This document shows positions 1 through 6,854 of a stretch of 36,684 nucleotides of DNA, piece after piece (positions within the stretch are counted from its first letter, which is position 1; each line of letters starts with the position of its first letter). Source of the DNA: Actinomycetes bacterium (GTDB lineage: Bacteria; Actinomycetota; Acidimicrobiia; Acidimicrobiales; JABEUL01); the NCBI GenBank assembly GCA_021777355.1, contig JAJYDO010000024.1, positions 1-36,684 on the forward strand, read 5' to 3'. Below the pieces are notes generated by a model that was not told where the DNA came from, made no database searches, and saw only the letters and a list, made by a program, of their open reading frames with translations. Made by a program: the position numbers and the translations under genes.

Positions 1-2
1 TT

Positions 3-449
3 GAAATGAACGCTCAATACACTGAAAACGGCGGAAATTTCTATGATTGCGCCACTTCAGGTACTTGTACTGCACCGACTTTGGACATGGCAGCCCAAAT
101 GTCAAGTGGTGAAACCAACATCGCTTACACCGATGGTGATCCCGTAAACGCAAACGACGTACAGGTTGCATTCAGCGCCGCCAATTTGACTGGAAATACA
201 GCTAATGCCGCTGAGGCCATGGCATTTTCAGCAGCGAACGATGTTTGCTACGCTGTATTTGTCAACAAGAGCGGAGGCAATGTAAGTACTTCTGATGGCA
301 CAAGTTTGGCTGCAGGTACTTTTTACGGAGTCAGCCAGGCGACAATGACAGCCGGATGTACCATGGGAACAATTACAAACGGTGGTTACTCAGTCAATAG
401 TATACCAGCGATGACTTGGAAGTCCGGCGGATTCCCACCTGCCCCTTAA
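3..449 (+). CDS. Type IV pilin-like protein, C-terminal part (5' end outside window)
   Basis: The frame is open to the left edge, so the first in-frame ATG (6) is probably internal and the hydrophobic prepilin N-terminus lies upstream of the window. What remains resembles the globular domain of actinobacterial type IV pilins. There is a polar stretch with Tyr and Asn near the beginning (YTENGGNFYD), a low-complexity Ala/Ser/Thr/Gly middle, a CYAVFV strand, a later Cys in GCTMG, and a C-terminal W-x-SGGFP ending. Such proteins assemble into surface pili after cleavage by a prepilin peptidase. The pilin assignment rests on this pattern, not on a full-length match; a secreted pseudopilin is the main alternative. 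A strong terminator follows at 481. Confidence 0.5.
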   Translation, partial: EMNAQYTENGGNFYDCATSGTCTAPTLDMAAQMSSGETNIAYTDGDPVNANDVQVAFSAANLTGNTANAAEAMAFSAANDVCYAVFVNKSGGNVSTSDGTSLAAGTFYGVSQATMTAGCTMGTITNGGYSVNSIPAMTWKSGGFPPAP

Positions 450-480
450 GTAGTTGAAACAATAACTTTTAGAGAGTTAA

Positions 481-521
481 GAATAAAGCCCTGGCAGAAT
501 ATGCCAGGGCTTTATTCTTTT
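481..521 (+). terminator. Intrinsic terminator, probably bidirectional
   Basis: A perfect 16-bp inverted repeat (481-496 with 502-517) encloses a 5-nt loop and contains the GC-rich core GCCCTGGC. It is followed by TTTT at 518-521. It lies 31 nt after the pilin-like gene. It also lies downstream of yajQ on the other strand, and the arms are AT-rich at their base, so it could stop transcription from both sides. Confidence 0.9.
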
Positions 522-563
522 GGGTTTCACGGAAGTTATTTAAAGTGAATGCAGTTATTTTTC

Positions 564-1052
564 TTAATCTCTAAAATTTCCAAAATCAATTGGTATTCCA
601 AAATCTGATTCTTTAAGCGAGGTAATTACACTTTGGAGATCGTCCCTCTTTTTCCCTGTTACGCGCAACCTGTCACCTTGCGTTGAAGAAGAAACTCCTT
701 TAATTCCTATCCCTTTGATGTGGGAATTGATTTTTTTTGCGTTGTCCTGGTCGATTCCTGCACGCAGCTTAATAATTTGGCGAGCTCGTCCTTTTGTAGC
801 TTCTATAACCTTTCCTTTGTCTAGCGCCTTAAGCGACACATGACGCTTGACTAGTTTTTCTTCAAGTAGCTGGACTAATGCGGCAAGTCGATCTTCACTG
901 GCTGATTCCAGGGTAATTTCGGTATCACCTAAAGAAATAGTTGAATCAGTACCTTTAAAGTCGAACCTGGTTCCGGATTCTCTTATAGCTTGATCAACTG
1001 CATTTTTTACTTCTTGATTATCGATTTCGGAAAAAATATCAAAAGTTGGCAT
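564..1052 (-). CDS. yajQ: YajQ family nucleotide-binding protein
   Basis: The 162-residue product matches the UPF0234/YajQ family along its full length. It begins MPTFDIFSEID, has the conserved FDFKGTD segment near residue 31, KRHVSLKALDKGKV in the middle, the KKINSHIKG segment, and ends in the family's PIDFGNFRD. YajQ proteins have two ferredoxin-like lobes; some members bind cyclic di-GMP or tRNA, but the physiological role in actinobacteria is not settled. It is transcribed leftwards, away from tRNA-Tyr, and converges on the pilin-like gene with the terminator at 481-521 between them. ATG start, typical family length, no defect seen. Confidence 0.93.
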   Translation of the reverse strand: MPTFDIFSEIDNQEVKNAVDQAIRESGTRFDFKGTDSTISLGDTEITLESASEDRLAALVQLLEEKLVKRHVSLKALDKGKVIEATKGRARQIIKLRAGIDQDNAKKINSHIKGIGIKGVSSSTQGDRLRVTGKKRDDLQSVITSLKESDFGIPIDFGNFRD

Positions 1053-1160
1053 ACAGCGAGATTATCCCAGTCGAGCTCACCGGATTTAAAATTGGGAACT
1101 ACGAAAGGTTCTGCCGCGTCTGCCAAGTGTCATGAGATAGGCTATTTCCTATGTTGCGTT

Positions 1161-1242
1161 GGGTCGGTACCCGAGTGGCCAAAGGGAGCAGTCTGTAAAA
1201 CTGCCGGTTCCGCCTACGTAGGTTCGAATCCTACCCGGCCCA
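1161..1242 (+). tRNA. tRNA-Tyr (GTA anticodon)
   Basis: The acceptor stem pairs 1161-1167 with 1235-1241 (one G-U pair) and A1242 is the discriminator. The anticodon stem GCAGT/ACTGC holds the loop CTGTAAA with anticodon GTA at 1195-1197. The T arm is GTAGG-TTCGAAT-CCTAC. A long variable arm makes this a class II tRNA, as expected for bacterial tRNA-Tyr. The 3' CCA is not encoded. Confidence 0.96.
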
Positions 1243-1338
1243 CGTTTAATTTCAGTTAAATTCTAAAATAGTGATTTAGCTTGAATTGCCCATGTGTGAG
1301 AGGTGCAAGATGATGCATCTTTATAGCGAGGAAAGAAA

Positions 1339-3003
1339 TTGGCAGAAGCTACCGCAGAGAGTGATATGAAGACTTCGGCAATTTCTACTCTTGCACGTGC
1401 AGTCCGAAAAGATTTTGAAATTTCACCGAATTCGGCCCTCAACCCGGACGAGCAAAAAAGTCCCAGTCAGTCATGGGCACTGGTGGCAAGACCGACGATA
1501 CTTGGATTTTTGGCGGTGGTCGCAATTGTTTTGGGTGCGAGTCAGCCAGACTCTCCATTTACCCTGAAACAACCTGGTGCGTGGTTTTTTGGGATTAATC
1601 AGCCGCCAATCGTATCTGGCAGTACCCCGGCGCCCACTGCCGGCCTTTTCTTGGGTCTGATCGGAGTCTACGGAGGTTTGTTCGTTTTCATGCGGGCTTG
1701 GTGGGTTCTTGAGAGAACTACCAAGAGAAATCCCGGAATTTCCATAAAAGTCCTTGCCGTTGTTTTCATGCTTTGGGTGATCCCTCTATTGATGGCTCCG
1801 CCCTTGTTCAGCAGAGATTCATACTCATATGCCGGACAAGGCGAGATGGTCAGTCAAGGAATAAGCCCATATCAATACGGAGTAAACGTATTAGGGCAAA
1901 ATGCCAACCCATATTACAATCAGGTCGACCCTCTTTGGCAGTACACACCTGTTCCATATGGCCCGCTGGATCTAGCACTTGCGGGACTATTGATGAATGT
2001 TGCCGACCACAAAGAGCTATTAATGATCGTGCTTTTGAGAGTAATCATGGGTTTATGCGGGATAATCGCGGCGGGATTTTACGTTCCGCGAATCGCTCGT
2101 ATATTGGGTCGAGATCCGGCTCAGTCATTTACCTTGGCCTTGCTTAGTCCCGTTGTAATTCTTCACTTAATAGGCGGAATACATAACGATGCATTAATGA
2201 TTGGTTTCATGCTTCCCGGTCTTGCTTACGCTTTAGGGGGAAGGCCTGTTGTGGGGATTGTTCTGTGCGCATTAGCCGCTTTGATTAAAGCTCCCGCATT
2301 CGTGGCAGTTGGCTTTATTGGGTGGAATTGGCCCGGAAGTGATGCTCCGCCGGCACTAAGGTTTAAATATCTTAGCTACTCCGCGGTAATTGCACTCGGA
2401 GTAATGGCACTAGCCACATGGCCAACCGGATTGGGTTGGGGTTGGGTAAAGGATTTGAATGCACCAGATGCAGTGGTTTCCTGGATGGCACCGGTTACCG
2501 GGATTGGCATTGGCCTGTCGCATATCTCACACGCAATTGGATTGCCTATTTCGGGAAATACATGGTTAAACTTTGTCAGAAAGTTTGGAACAGCCAGTTC
2601 AGTTGCCGCCGCTGTTTATCTCTTGTTTAAAAGTCACAAAAATAATTGGATTAGGTCGTTAGGAATTGCACTGATACTTAGCGTTGTGCTCTCTCCGGTT
2701 GTTCAACCTTGGTATCTATGCTGGGGGCTCGTAGTGCTTGCATTTAGCGTGGAAGGCTGGCAGAAAAAAACTTGTATGGCATTGGCAGTTGTATCCTCGT
2801 TTGTCGGACTTCCAGGTGGCAGACAGCTCTTGTATCAACTGGGAGTCGCCAATCCTATTTTTGTGGCGCCATCGGTTTTGATACTTGGCATTGTTTTGCT
2901 AGGACCATGTATTCCTTGGATTGCCAGAGTCAAAAGTAACTTCCAGATGTTTCAAGAAACTCCTGATTCAATTGTGAGTTCTAAACAATCAACTGGTAAA
3001 TAG
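1339..3003 (+). CDS. mptB: Polyprenol-phosphomannose-dependent alpha-1,6-mannosyltransferase (MptB-like GT-C membrane enzyme)
   Basis: This 554-residue protein has about a dozen hydrophobic segments from residue 49 onward and a cytoplasmic-looking N-terminus. Family signatures of the actinobacterial MptA/MptB GT-C mannosyltransferases are visible. These are SRDSYSYAGQGE (residues 158-169), where the Asp sits in the first extracytoplasmic loop, the W-x-YTPVPYGPL loop (200-210) and GGIHNDALMIG (279-289). Relatives add alpha-1,6-mannose to lipomannan-type lipoglycans using polyprenyl-phosphomannose outside the membrane, so an actinobacterial envelope is implied. MptB rather than MptA is inferred from overall resemblance. 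The chosen TTG start has a GAGGAAAG ribosome site 3-10 nt upstream; an ATG at 1366 is a possible alternative. The 3' end overlaps the converging acetyltransferase gene by 23 bp. Confidence 0.82.
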   Translation: MAEATAESDMKTSAISTLARAVRKDFEISPNSALNPDEQKSPSQSWALVARPTILGFLAVVAIVLGASQPDSPFTLKQPGAWFFGINQPPIVSGSTPAPTAGLFLGLIGVYGGLFVFMRAWWVLERTTKRNPGISIKVLAVVFMLWVIPLLMAPPLFSRDSYSYAGQGEMVSQGISPYQYGVNVLGQNANPYYNQVDPLWQYTPVPYGPLDLALAGLLMNVADHKELLMIVLLRVIMGLCGIIAAGFYVPRIARILGRDPAQSFTLALLSPVVILHLIGGIHNDALMIGFMLPGLAYALGGRPVVGIVLCALAALIKAPAFVAVGFIGWNWPGSDAPPALRFKYLSYSAVIALGVMALATWPTGLGWGWVKDLNAPDAVVSWMAPVTGIGIGLSHISHAIGLPISGNTWLNFVRKFGTASSVAAAVYLLFKSHKNNWIRSLGIALILSVVLSPVVQPWYLCWGLVVLAFSVEGWQKKTCMALAVVSSFVGLPGGRQLLYQLGVANPIFVAPSVLILGIVLLGPCIPWIARVKSNFQMFQETPDSIVSSKQSTGK

Positions 3004-3625
3004 TCACATCTAGCCACTTCCCAAATTTCCTTCCAACTTCCTTTTCAGTTCCAACCAGCTCAAACCCATGTTTTTTGTGAAGCTTGATTGAAACTTCGTT
3101 GTTTCCCGAAATTCGGGCAATCATTGAATGAAAGCCATGCAACTTCGCCCGCTCGATTAGATCGGCGAGCAATAGAGATCCAATTTGCCGTCCGCGAAAG
3201 CGGGTGTCAACATATATTGAATTTTCACAAGTCGTCGAATAAGCCGGACGATCTCTAAATGGAGATAGTGCTCCGAACCCTGCAACTATTCCCCTGTCTT
3301 GTCCGAGATTTACTACTGCAACGTTTGCAGGATATACGCCTTGGTGGTTTTCAATCCACTTATCTTGCGAACTTTTAGTCCTGGGCCTTAGGTCGAAAGT
3401 GGAAGTAGTATTAAGCACCTCATTGTTATAAATTGCAGAAATCTGGGAAGAGTCTTCCAGTGAGGCCAATCTGACAAAGATATCAGTCGAATTTCTAAAA
3501 TCAGGGGATGTGGGCCCCGTTAAGGTTTTATCTGCCTTCCAAGCAACGTCACTGCCGATTTCATCCACGTTCCCATCGTATATGCAATAGGTGAATTTCC
3601 AAGTTTTTAAAGGGGGAGATCTCAA
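2981..3625 (-). CDS. GNAT family N-acetyltransferase, phosphinothricin acetyltransferase (PAT/bar)-like
   Basis: The domain begins near residue 49. It carries PAT-family hallmarks: AIYNNEVLNTTSTFD (64-78), FRDRPAYSTTCENSIYVD (123-140), the acetyl-CoA loop RFRGRQIGS (142-150), N-x-x-SIKLHKKHGFE (near 176-189) and GRKFGKWLDV (198-207). Enzymes of this type acetylate phosphinothricin, methionine sulfoximine or related amino acids; the real substrate is not readable here. The start is uncertain: the longest frame begins at a TTG only 33 bp from the divergent tRNA-Thr and adds about 48 residues with no family counterpart. GTG at 3566-3568 is the only later conventional start before the domain. The gene converges on and overlaps the mannosyltransferase gene. 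Confidence 0.85.
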   Translation of the reverse strand: MRSPPLKTWKFTYCIYDGNVDEIGSDVAWKADKTLTGPTSPDFRNSTDIFVRLASLEDSSQISAIYNNEVLNTTSTFDLRPRTKSSQDKWIENHQGVYPANVAVVNLGQDRGIVAGFGALSPFRDRPAYSTTCENSIYVDTRFRGRQIGSLLLADLIERAKLHGFHSMIARISGNNEVSIKLHKKHGFELVGTEKEVGRKFGKWLDVTIYQLIV

Positions 3626-3658
3626 AGAATGTAAAATAAGAGGTCCATCTATTTGGTC

Positions 3659-3731
3659 GCCCCCTTAGCTCAGTCGGCAGAGCACAGCCATGGTAAGGCT
3701 GTTGTCGTCGGTTCGATTCCGACAGGGGGCT
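3659..3731 (+). tRNA. tRNA-Thr (GGT anticodon)
   Basis: The acceptor stem pairs GCCCCCT (3659-3665) with AGGGGGC (3724-3730), with discriminator T3731. The D stem is GCTC/GAGC. The anticodon stem CAGCC/GGCTG holds loop ATGGTAA, with anticodon GGT at 3692-3694. The T arm is GTCGG-TTCGATT-CCGAC. No encoded CCA. Confidence 0.96.
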
Positions 3732-3734
3732 CAG

Positions 3735-3807
3735 GGCGGCGTAGCTCAGTTGGCAGAGCACACGGCTCATAATCGTGATGTCGCGGGTTCGAGTCCCGCC
3801 GCCGCTA
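3735..3807 (+). tRNA. tRNA-Met (CAT anticodon), elongator type
   Basis: Four nucleotides separate this from tRNA-Thr. Acceptor stem 3735-3741 pairs with 3800-3806, ending in a terminal G-U pair, and A3807 is the discriminator. The anticodon stem CACGG/TCGTG holds loop CTCATAA with anticodon CAT at 3768-3770. The T arm is GCGGG-TTCGAGT-CCCGC. The anticodon stem lacks the three G-C pairs of initiator tRNA, so an elongator is likely; tRNA-Ile with modified C34 is not supported. No encoded CCA. Confidence 0.93.
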
Positions 3808-3886
3808 CAAAAGTACACGATATGGGCACTAAAATTACTAGGCGACCACATGCGATAAGCTCAATGTGGGTCTGAATTGAGGGAAA

Positions 3887-4051
3887 ATGGCAAAGAATGA
3901 GAAGCGTATATTAGTCACCTTGGCTTGCGAAGAGTGCAAAAGAAGGAACTACATTACGAAAAAAAATAAAATTAACGACAGAGAACGAATGGAAATTCGT
4001 AAATTCTGCAAGTGGGATAGACGCCACACTTTACACCGCGAAACTAGATAA
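3887..4051 (+). CDS. rpmG: 50S ribosomal protein L33 (bL33)
   Basis: This short gene encodes 54 residues starting [20 protein letters not shown] and ending HTLHRETR, which is plainly L33, a small protein near the ribosomal E site. The zinc-type form normally has two CxxC pairs. Here the first pair (C14, C17) is present, but the second keeps only C41, with Asp at position 44 (KFCKWDRRH), so one expected ligand is missing. A GAGGGAAA ribosome site precedes the ATG. It follows tRNA-Thr and tRNA-Met. The sigma-factor frame begins 8 nt after its stop, which suggests a shared transcript. The usual bacterial partners rpmG, tRNA-Trp and secE-nusG are here separated by the sigma/anti-sigma pair. Confidence 0.95.
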   Translation: MAKNEKRILVTLACEECKRRNYITKKNKINDRERMEIRKFCKWDRRHTLHRETR

Positions 4052-4059
4052 AAAGTATT

Positions 4060-4683
4060 TTGACGTTTCAGCAAGAAGCTTTTTTCTCAAAAAAGCTGTC
4101 GTCTAGATATGAGGCTGTGGGCGAGCAAGCCTTGACATTACTGGCAATAAACGGCGATTCTGAGGCTTTTACTACGCTTGTTGAGTTGAGCTTTGAAAGA
4201 ACCTACGCACTTGCATTTCGTCTCACCCAGGACCGAGATGATGCCTTGGATGTCGTTCAGGATGCTTACCTGAGAGCCTACCGCTCAATCGGAACTTTCA
4301 GAGGAGAGTCGGCATTTGAGACCTGGCTATATCGGATTACTGCAAATTCGGCTTTGGCCTATCTCGGGAAGCGCAAAAAACACAGACAGTCTGAAGAGGA
4401 TGAGGCAAGGCAAAACACCAAGCACAGAGTACCGGCAAACATTTATGAGTCGGGAGTTCTTGACAGTGATCGGCTGGCAAAAGCATTAAAAGAACTGTCG
4501 CCGAATTTGAGGGCAGTCATAGTTTTGCGGGATATCTATGATCTCTCACACGAATCTGTCGCTAAAGAGATTGGCATCTCACAGTCTGCGGCTAAAGTTC
4601 GACTTCACCGGGCCAGACGGGCTTTGAGAGAAATTTTGGAAAGAGAAACCTTGGCTAAAGGAGAGTTGGCGGAGGGGAGATGA
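4060..4683 (+). CDS. ECF-type RNA polymerase sigma factor
   Basis: The 207-residue product has the two-domain plan of extracytoplasmic-function sigma factors. Region 2 spans about residues 35-105, with DALDVVQDAYLRAYRS (61-76) and the FRGESAFETWLYRITAN segment (80-96). Region 4 spans about 146-194, with LSPNLRAVIVLRDI and a helix-turn-helix of the form SHESVAKEIGISQSAAKVRLHRAR. A charged linker (106-140) joins them. It would redirect RNA polymerase to a small regulon. The next gene is its evident anti-sigma partner and overlaps it by 4 nt (ATGA). The start is uncertain: the TTG used here is 8 nt after rpmG, while GTG at codon 20 (4117) leaves a more typical N-terminus. The ECF subgroup and inducing signal cannot be read from the sequence. 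Confidence 0.92.
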   Translation: MTFQQEAFFSKKLSSRYEAVGEQALTLLAINGDSEAFTTLVELSFERTYALAFRLTQDRDDALDVVQDAYLRAYRSIGTFRGESAFETWLYRITANSALAYLGKRKKHRQSEEDEARQNTKHRVPANIYESGVLDSDRLAKALKELSPNLRAVIVLRDIYDLSHESVAKEIGISQSAAKVRLHRARRALREILERETLAKGELAEGR

Positions 4684-5072
4684 CAGTAACATGCAAGCAA
4701 GTAGCCAGGTATCTGCCCAATTTTGCCGACGAGAAGGCAACTCTTACCCAACGATTGGTCTCCGTGCACGTGAAAGACTGCCTTTTTTGCCAGGCTCAAG
4801 TGGTGAGATATCAAAAATTGAGAAGGTCCATGCAATTGCTTAAGCACTCCTCTCCGGAAATACGAATTGGCGAGATGATGGCTACGTCGGTAAGGCTAGA
4901 TTTCCAGAATCTCACTAGCGCCAACTCGGATGAGTCGAGTTTTTTAGCAAATCACAAAATTAGATTACTTTTTGGATCACTATCGTTACTTGTGACAACA
5001 ACTGCAGTTGGAGCCGCGATTCTTTGGGCTAAAAAAGAAAGTTCTCCAAGAAGCGGCGCTCTTTCGAAGTGA
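4680..5072 (+). CDS. Membrane-anchored anti-sigma factor with zinc-finger (ZAS, zf-HC2) domain
   Basis: The 130-residue protein begins with a putative zinc-binding anti-sigma domain. C5 is followed by the characteristic H-x3-C-x2-C (H30, C34, C37), the ZAS ligand pattern that binds ECF sigma factors. A basic linker leads to one predicted transmembrane helix (about 96-117) and a 13-residue tail, so the sigma-binding domain would be cytoplasmic with almost nothing outside. The ATG overlaps the sigma stop codon, typical of a translationally coupled sigma/anti-sigma pair. Release of sigma could be by thiol/zinc chemistry, as in RsrA-type proteins, or by proteolysis. The very short outer tail argues against a large extracytoplasmic sensor, but the choice is inference. 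Confidence 0.85.
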   Translation: MTVTCKQVARYLPNFADEKATLTQRLVSVHVKDCLFCQAQVVRYQKLRRSMQLLKHSSPEIRIGEMMATSVRLDFQNLTSANSDESSFLANHKIRLLFGSLSLLVTTTAVGAAILWAKKESSPRSGALSK

Positions 5073-5121
5073 CAGGCACCGGACCTTGGAAGCGGGCTGA
5101 ATACATAGCTGCTTTTTAGGT

Positions 5122-5158
5122 GATAATCTAGATTTGTCCAAAAAGGTAGATTCTAGAA
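5122..5158 (+). promoter_or_regulatory. Twin CTAG palindromes and possible -10 upstream of tRNA-Trp
   Basis: AATCTAGATT (5125-5134) and TTCTAGAA (5151-5158) are perfect palindromes with centres 25 bp apart. GATAAT (5122-5127) overlaps the first and resembles a -10 box, but I see no good -35 at the right distance. The site lies about 35-70 bp before tRNA-Trp and could be the promoter/operator for tRNA-Trp-secE-nusG. Function is a guess. Confidence 0.3.
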
Positions 5159-5191
5159 AATTGTTTCAGGTTACCTTGCGAACAACCTTGG

Positions 5192-5264
5192 AGGGCAGTA
5201 GCTCAACTGGTAGAGCATCGGTCTCCAAAACCGGTGGTTGGGGGTTCAAGTCCCTCCTGCCCTG
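5192..5264 (+). tRNA. tRNA-Trp (CCA anticodon)
   Basis: The acceptor stem pairs AGGGCAG (5192-5198) with CTGCCCT (5257-5263), with discriminator G5264. The anticodon stem TCGGT/ACCGG (one G-U pair) holds loop CTCCAAA, with anticodon CCA at 5225-5227. It sits 34 nt before secE, the widespread bacterial arrangement tRNA-Trp-secE-nusG. No encoded 3' CCA. Confidence 0.96.
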
Positions 5265-5298
5265 CGCAGTCTAATTAGTAAATAGGAATCAAAGAATT

Positions 5299-5610
5299 AT
5301 GAATCGTGAGCAAAAGCGTGCTATGCAAAAAGCTGGGGCGCTCGATGAACAAGGCGAGGTCTCTAGCACTCAGCCACGTGCCAAACCTACTCCTCGGCCG
5401 TCTAACAACCAACAAGCAGGAATTTTTGAGAGAATTCGGACTTTCTTTTCAGAGGTGAGCGCCGAGTTGAAAAAGGTAGCGTGGCCAAACCGCCAGGAAC
5501 TGTCCGGATATACATCTGTGGTAATAGTCTCGTTGTTATTTGTTGGGCTGCTTGTTTTTGGAATCGATTACGGTTGCAACAAGGCAATTATTTTTCTTTT
5601 CCAGTCATAG
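5299..5610 (+). CDS. secE: Preprotein translocase subunit SecE
   Basis: SecE is the small subunit that clamps SecY in the SecYEG protein-export channel; secY is at 31226 in this window. The 103-residue product has a polar, Pro-rich N-terminal half, the amphipathic family helix with EVSAELKKVAWPNRQEL (52-68), and one transmembrane helix (about 73-95). This is the single-helix form usual outside enterobacteria. It follows tRNA-Trp and precedes nusG by 24 nt. The ATG start is supported by AGGAATC 8-14 nt upstream. Confidence 0.96.
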   Translation: MNREQKRAMQKAGALDEQGEVSSTQPRAKPTPRPSNNQQAGIFERIRTFFSEVSAELKKVAWPNRQELSGYTSVVIVSLLFVGLLVFGIDYGCNKAIIFLFQS

Positions 5611-5634
5611 AAATTCGAAGGAGCCGTTAAAAAT

Positions 5635-6312
5635 ATGTTAGGTGACACGTTGAATACGCAAGAATCAAGCGTTGATGAATCCGAACAACAAGAAGAAGAC
5701 CTATCCGGAGAACTTAATTCACAGGATGATGAAAGTTCCGAGCCTCAAGATCTTCCCATAAGTCCATTCGACAGGCCAGGAGCTTGGTATGTGGTTCACA
5801 CATATGCTGGTTACGAGAACAAAGTCAAGTCGAATTTGGAGACCAGGCTTAAATCCCTGCACATGGAAGACAAGGTTCACGAAGTGGTAATTCCAATGGA
5901 AGACGTTGTTGAGATTAAGTCCGGTAAACAAATTGTCAGCTCCAAGAAAGTTTTCCCAGGTTATCTTTTGACAAGGTGTGAAAGAGACAACGAGGCATTT
6001 AGAGTAATTAGAGAAACCCCTGGCGTAACGGGTTTTGTTGGCTCAAACAATACTCCTACTAAACTTTCAAGGCCAGAAGTTGAAAGCATTTTGCAGCTCA
6101 GAAACGAGGGAGAAGCATCTTCCAAGCGTTCACGCCCCCGTCTGGAATATGAGATTGGCGAAACCGTTCGAGTCAAAGAGGGACCGTTTGCTGATTTCTC
6201 AGGCCAGATCTCTGAAATAAATGAGGATCAGCTGCGCTTAAAGGTTTTGGTGAATATTTTCGGTCGTGAAACGCCGGTAGAGCTAGAGTTCGGGCAGGTA
6301 TCAAAGCTTTAG
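5635..6312 (+). CDS. nusG: Transcription termination/antitermination factor NusG
   Basis: NusG binds RNA polymerase through its NGN domain and links it to Rho or the ribosome through a KOW domain. After about 50 acidic, Ser/Glu-rich residues comes the NGN domain, from [15 protein letters not shown] (residue 51) with VFPGYLL near 106 and TPGVTGFVG near 129. The C-terminal KOW domain contains [13 protein letters not shown]. Actinobacterial NusG proteins often carry such an acidic N-terminal extension. It is 225 residues long. It lies between secE and rplK, and a good promoter for the L11 operon follows its stop. Confidence 0.97.
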   Translation: MLGDTLNTQESSVDESEQQEEDLSGELNSQDDESSEPQDLPISPFDRPGAWYVVHTYAGYENKVKSNLETRLKSLHMEDKVHEVVIPMEDVVEIKSGKQIVSSKKVFPGYLLTRCERDNEAFRVIRETPGVTGFVGSNNTPTKLSRPEVESILQLRNEGEASSKRSRPRLEYEIGETVRVKEGPFADFSGQISEINEDQLRLKVLVNIFGRETPVELEFGQVSKL

Positions 6313-6324
6313 CAGCCAATCTGT

Positions 6325-6353
6325 TTTACCGCTAGTGAGTTTTGAGCTAATAT
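6325..6353 (+). promoter_or_regulatory. Predicted promoter of the rplK-rplA unit
   Basis: TTTACC (6325-6330) and TAATAT (6348-6353) are separated by exactly 17 bp, resembling the primary-sigma consensus. It lies in the 108-bp gap between nusG and rplK and would give a leader of about 60 nt. Prediction from sequence only. Confidence 0.5.
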
Positions 6354-6420
6354 TTAGGTTCGCTCCTAACACTTTACGGTTCAAAGTCGTACAGGAAATT
6401 CGGTTTCAAAGGAAAGTTAA

Positions 6421-6852
6421 ATGGCAAAGCGTAAAATTATCGCTGTTGTGAAAATTCAGCTTCCGGCAGGTCAGGCAACCCCTGCGCCTCCCGTCGGCAC
6501 TGCATTAGGACCTCACGGGGTTCAAACTATGGAGTTTTGCAAGCAGTATAACGCGGCAACGGAAGCCCAGCGAGGTTCAATCATTCCGGTTGAAATCTCC
6601 ATTTATGACGATCGCTCATTTACATTCATCCTCAAAACTCCACCTACACCGGCATTATTGAAGCAAGCTGCCGGGATTGACAAAGGTTCTGCAACCACGG
6701 GTCGTGCAGGAGCCGGTTCGGTTACAACAGCCCAGGTCGAAGAGATTGCCCGATTGAAACTACCCGACTTGAATACAAGCAACATAGAATCTGCGGTTCG
6801 CCAAGTAGTTGGCACCGCGCGTTCTCTGGGTATCAAGATTGAGAGCAATTGA
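6421..6852 (+). CDS. rplK: 50S ribosomal protein L11 (uL11)
   Basis: L11 forms the GTPase-associated centre with 23S rRNA and is the binding site of thiopeptide antibiotics. The 143-residue product has the N-terminal [12 protein letters not shown] segment (23-34), [17 protein letters not shown] in the middle, and the C-terminal rRNA-binding domain ending RSLGIKIE. T27 replaces a proline conserved in E. coli L11 (P26) and P31 replaces the following Gln. The ATG has AAGGAAAG about 4 nt upstream. The stop is separated by 2 nt from the preferred rplA start. Confidence 0.97.
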   Translation: MAKRKIIAVVKIQLPAGQATPAPPVGTALGPHGVQTMEFCKQYNAATEAQRGSIIPVEISIYDDRSFTFILKTPPTPALLKQAAGIDKGSATTGRAGAGSVTTAQVEEIARLKLPDLNTSNIESAVRQVVGTARSLGIKIESN

Positions 6853-6854
6853 CA

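Noticed and set aside
990-1259. Open frame (+) running across tRNA-Tyr
   Set aside because: It overlaps the yajQ start and covers the whole tRNA; no recognisable protein and no ribosome site. A chance frame.
3561-3875. Open frames on both strands across tRNA-Thr and tRNA-Met
   Set aside because: Their coding potential comes from tRNA sequence, and the tRNAs are structurally perfect.
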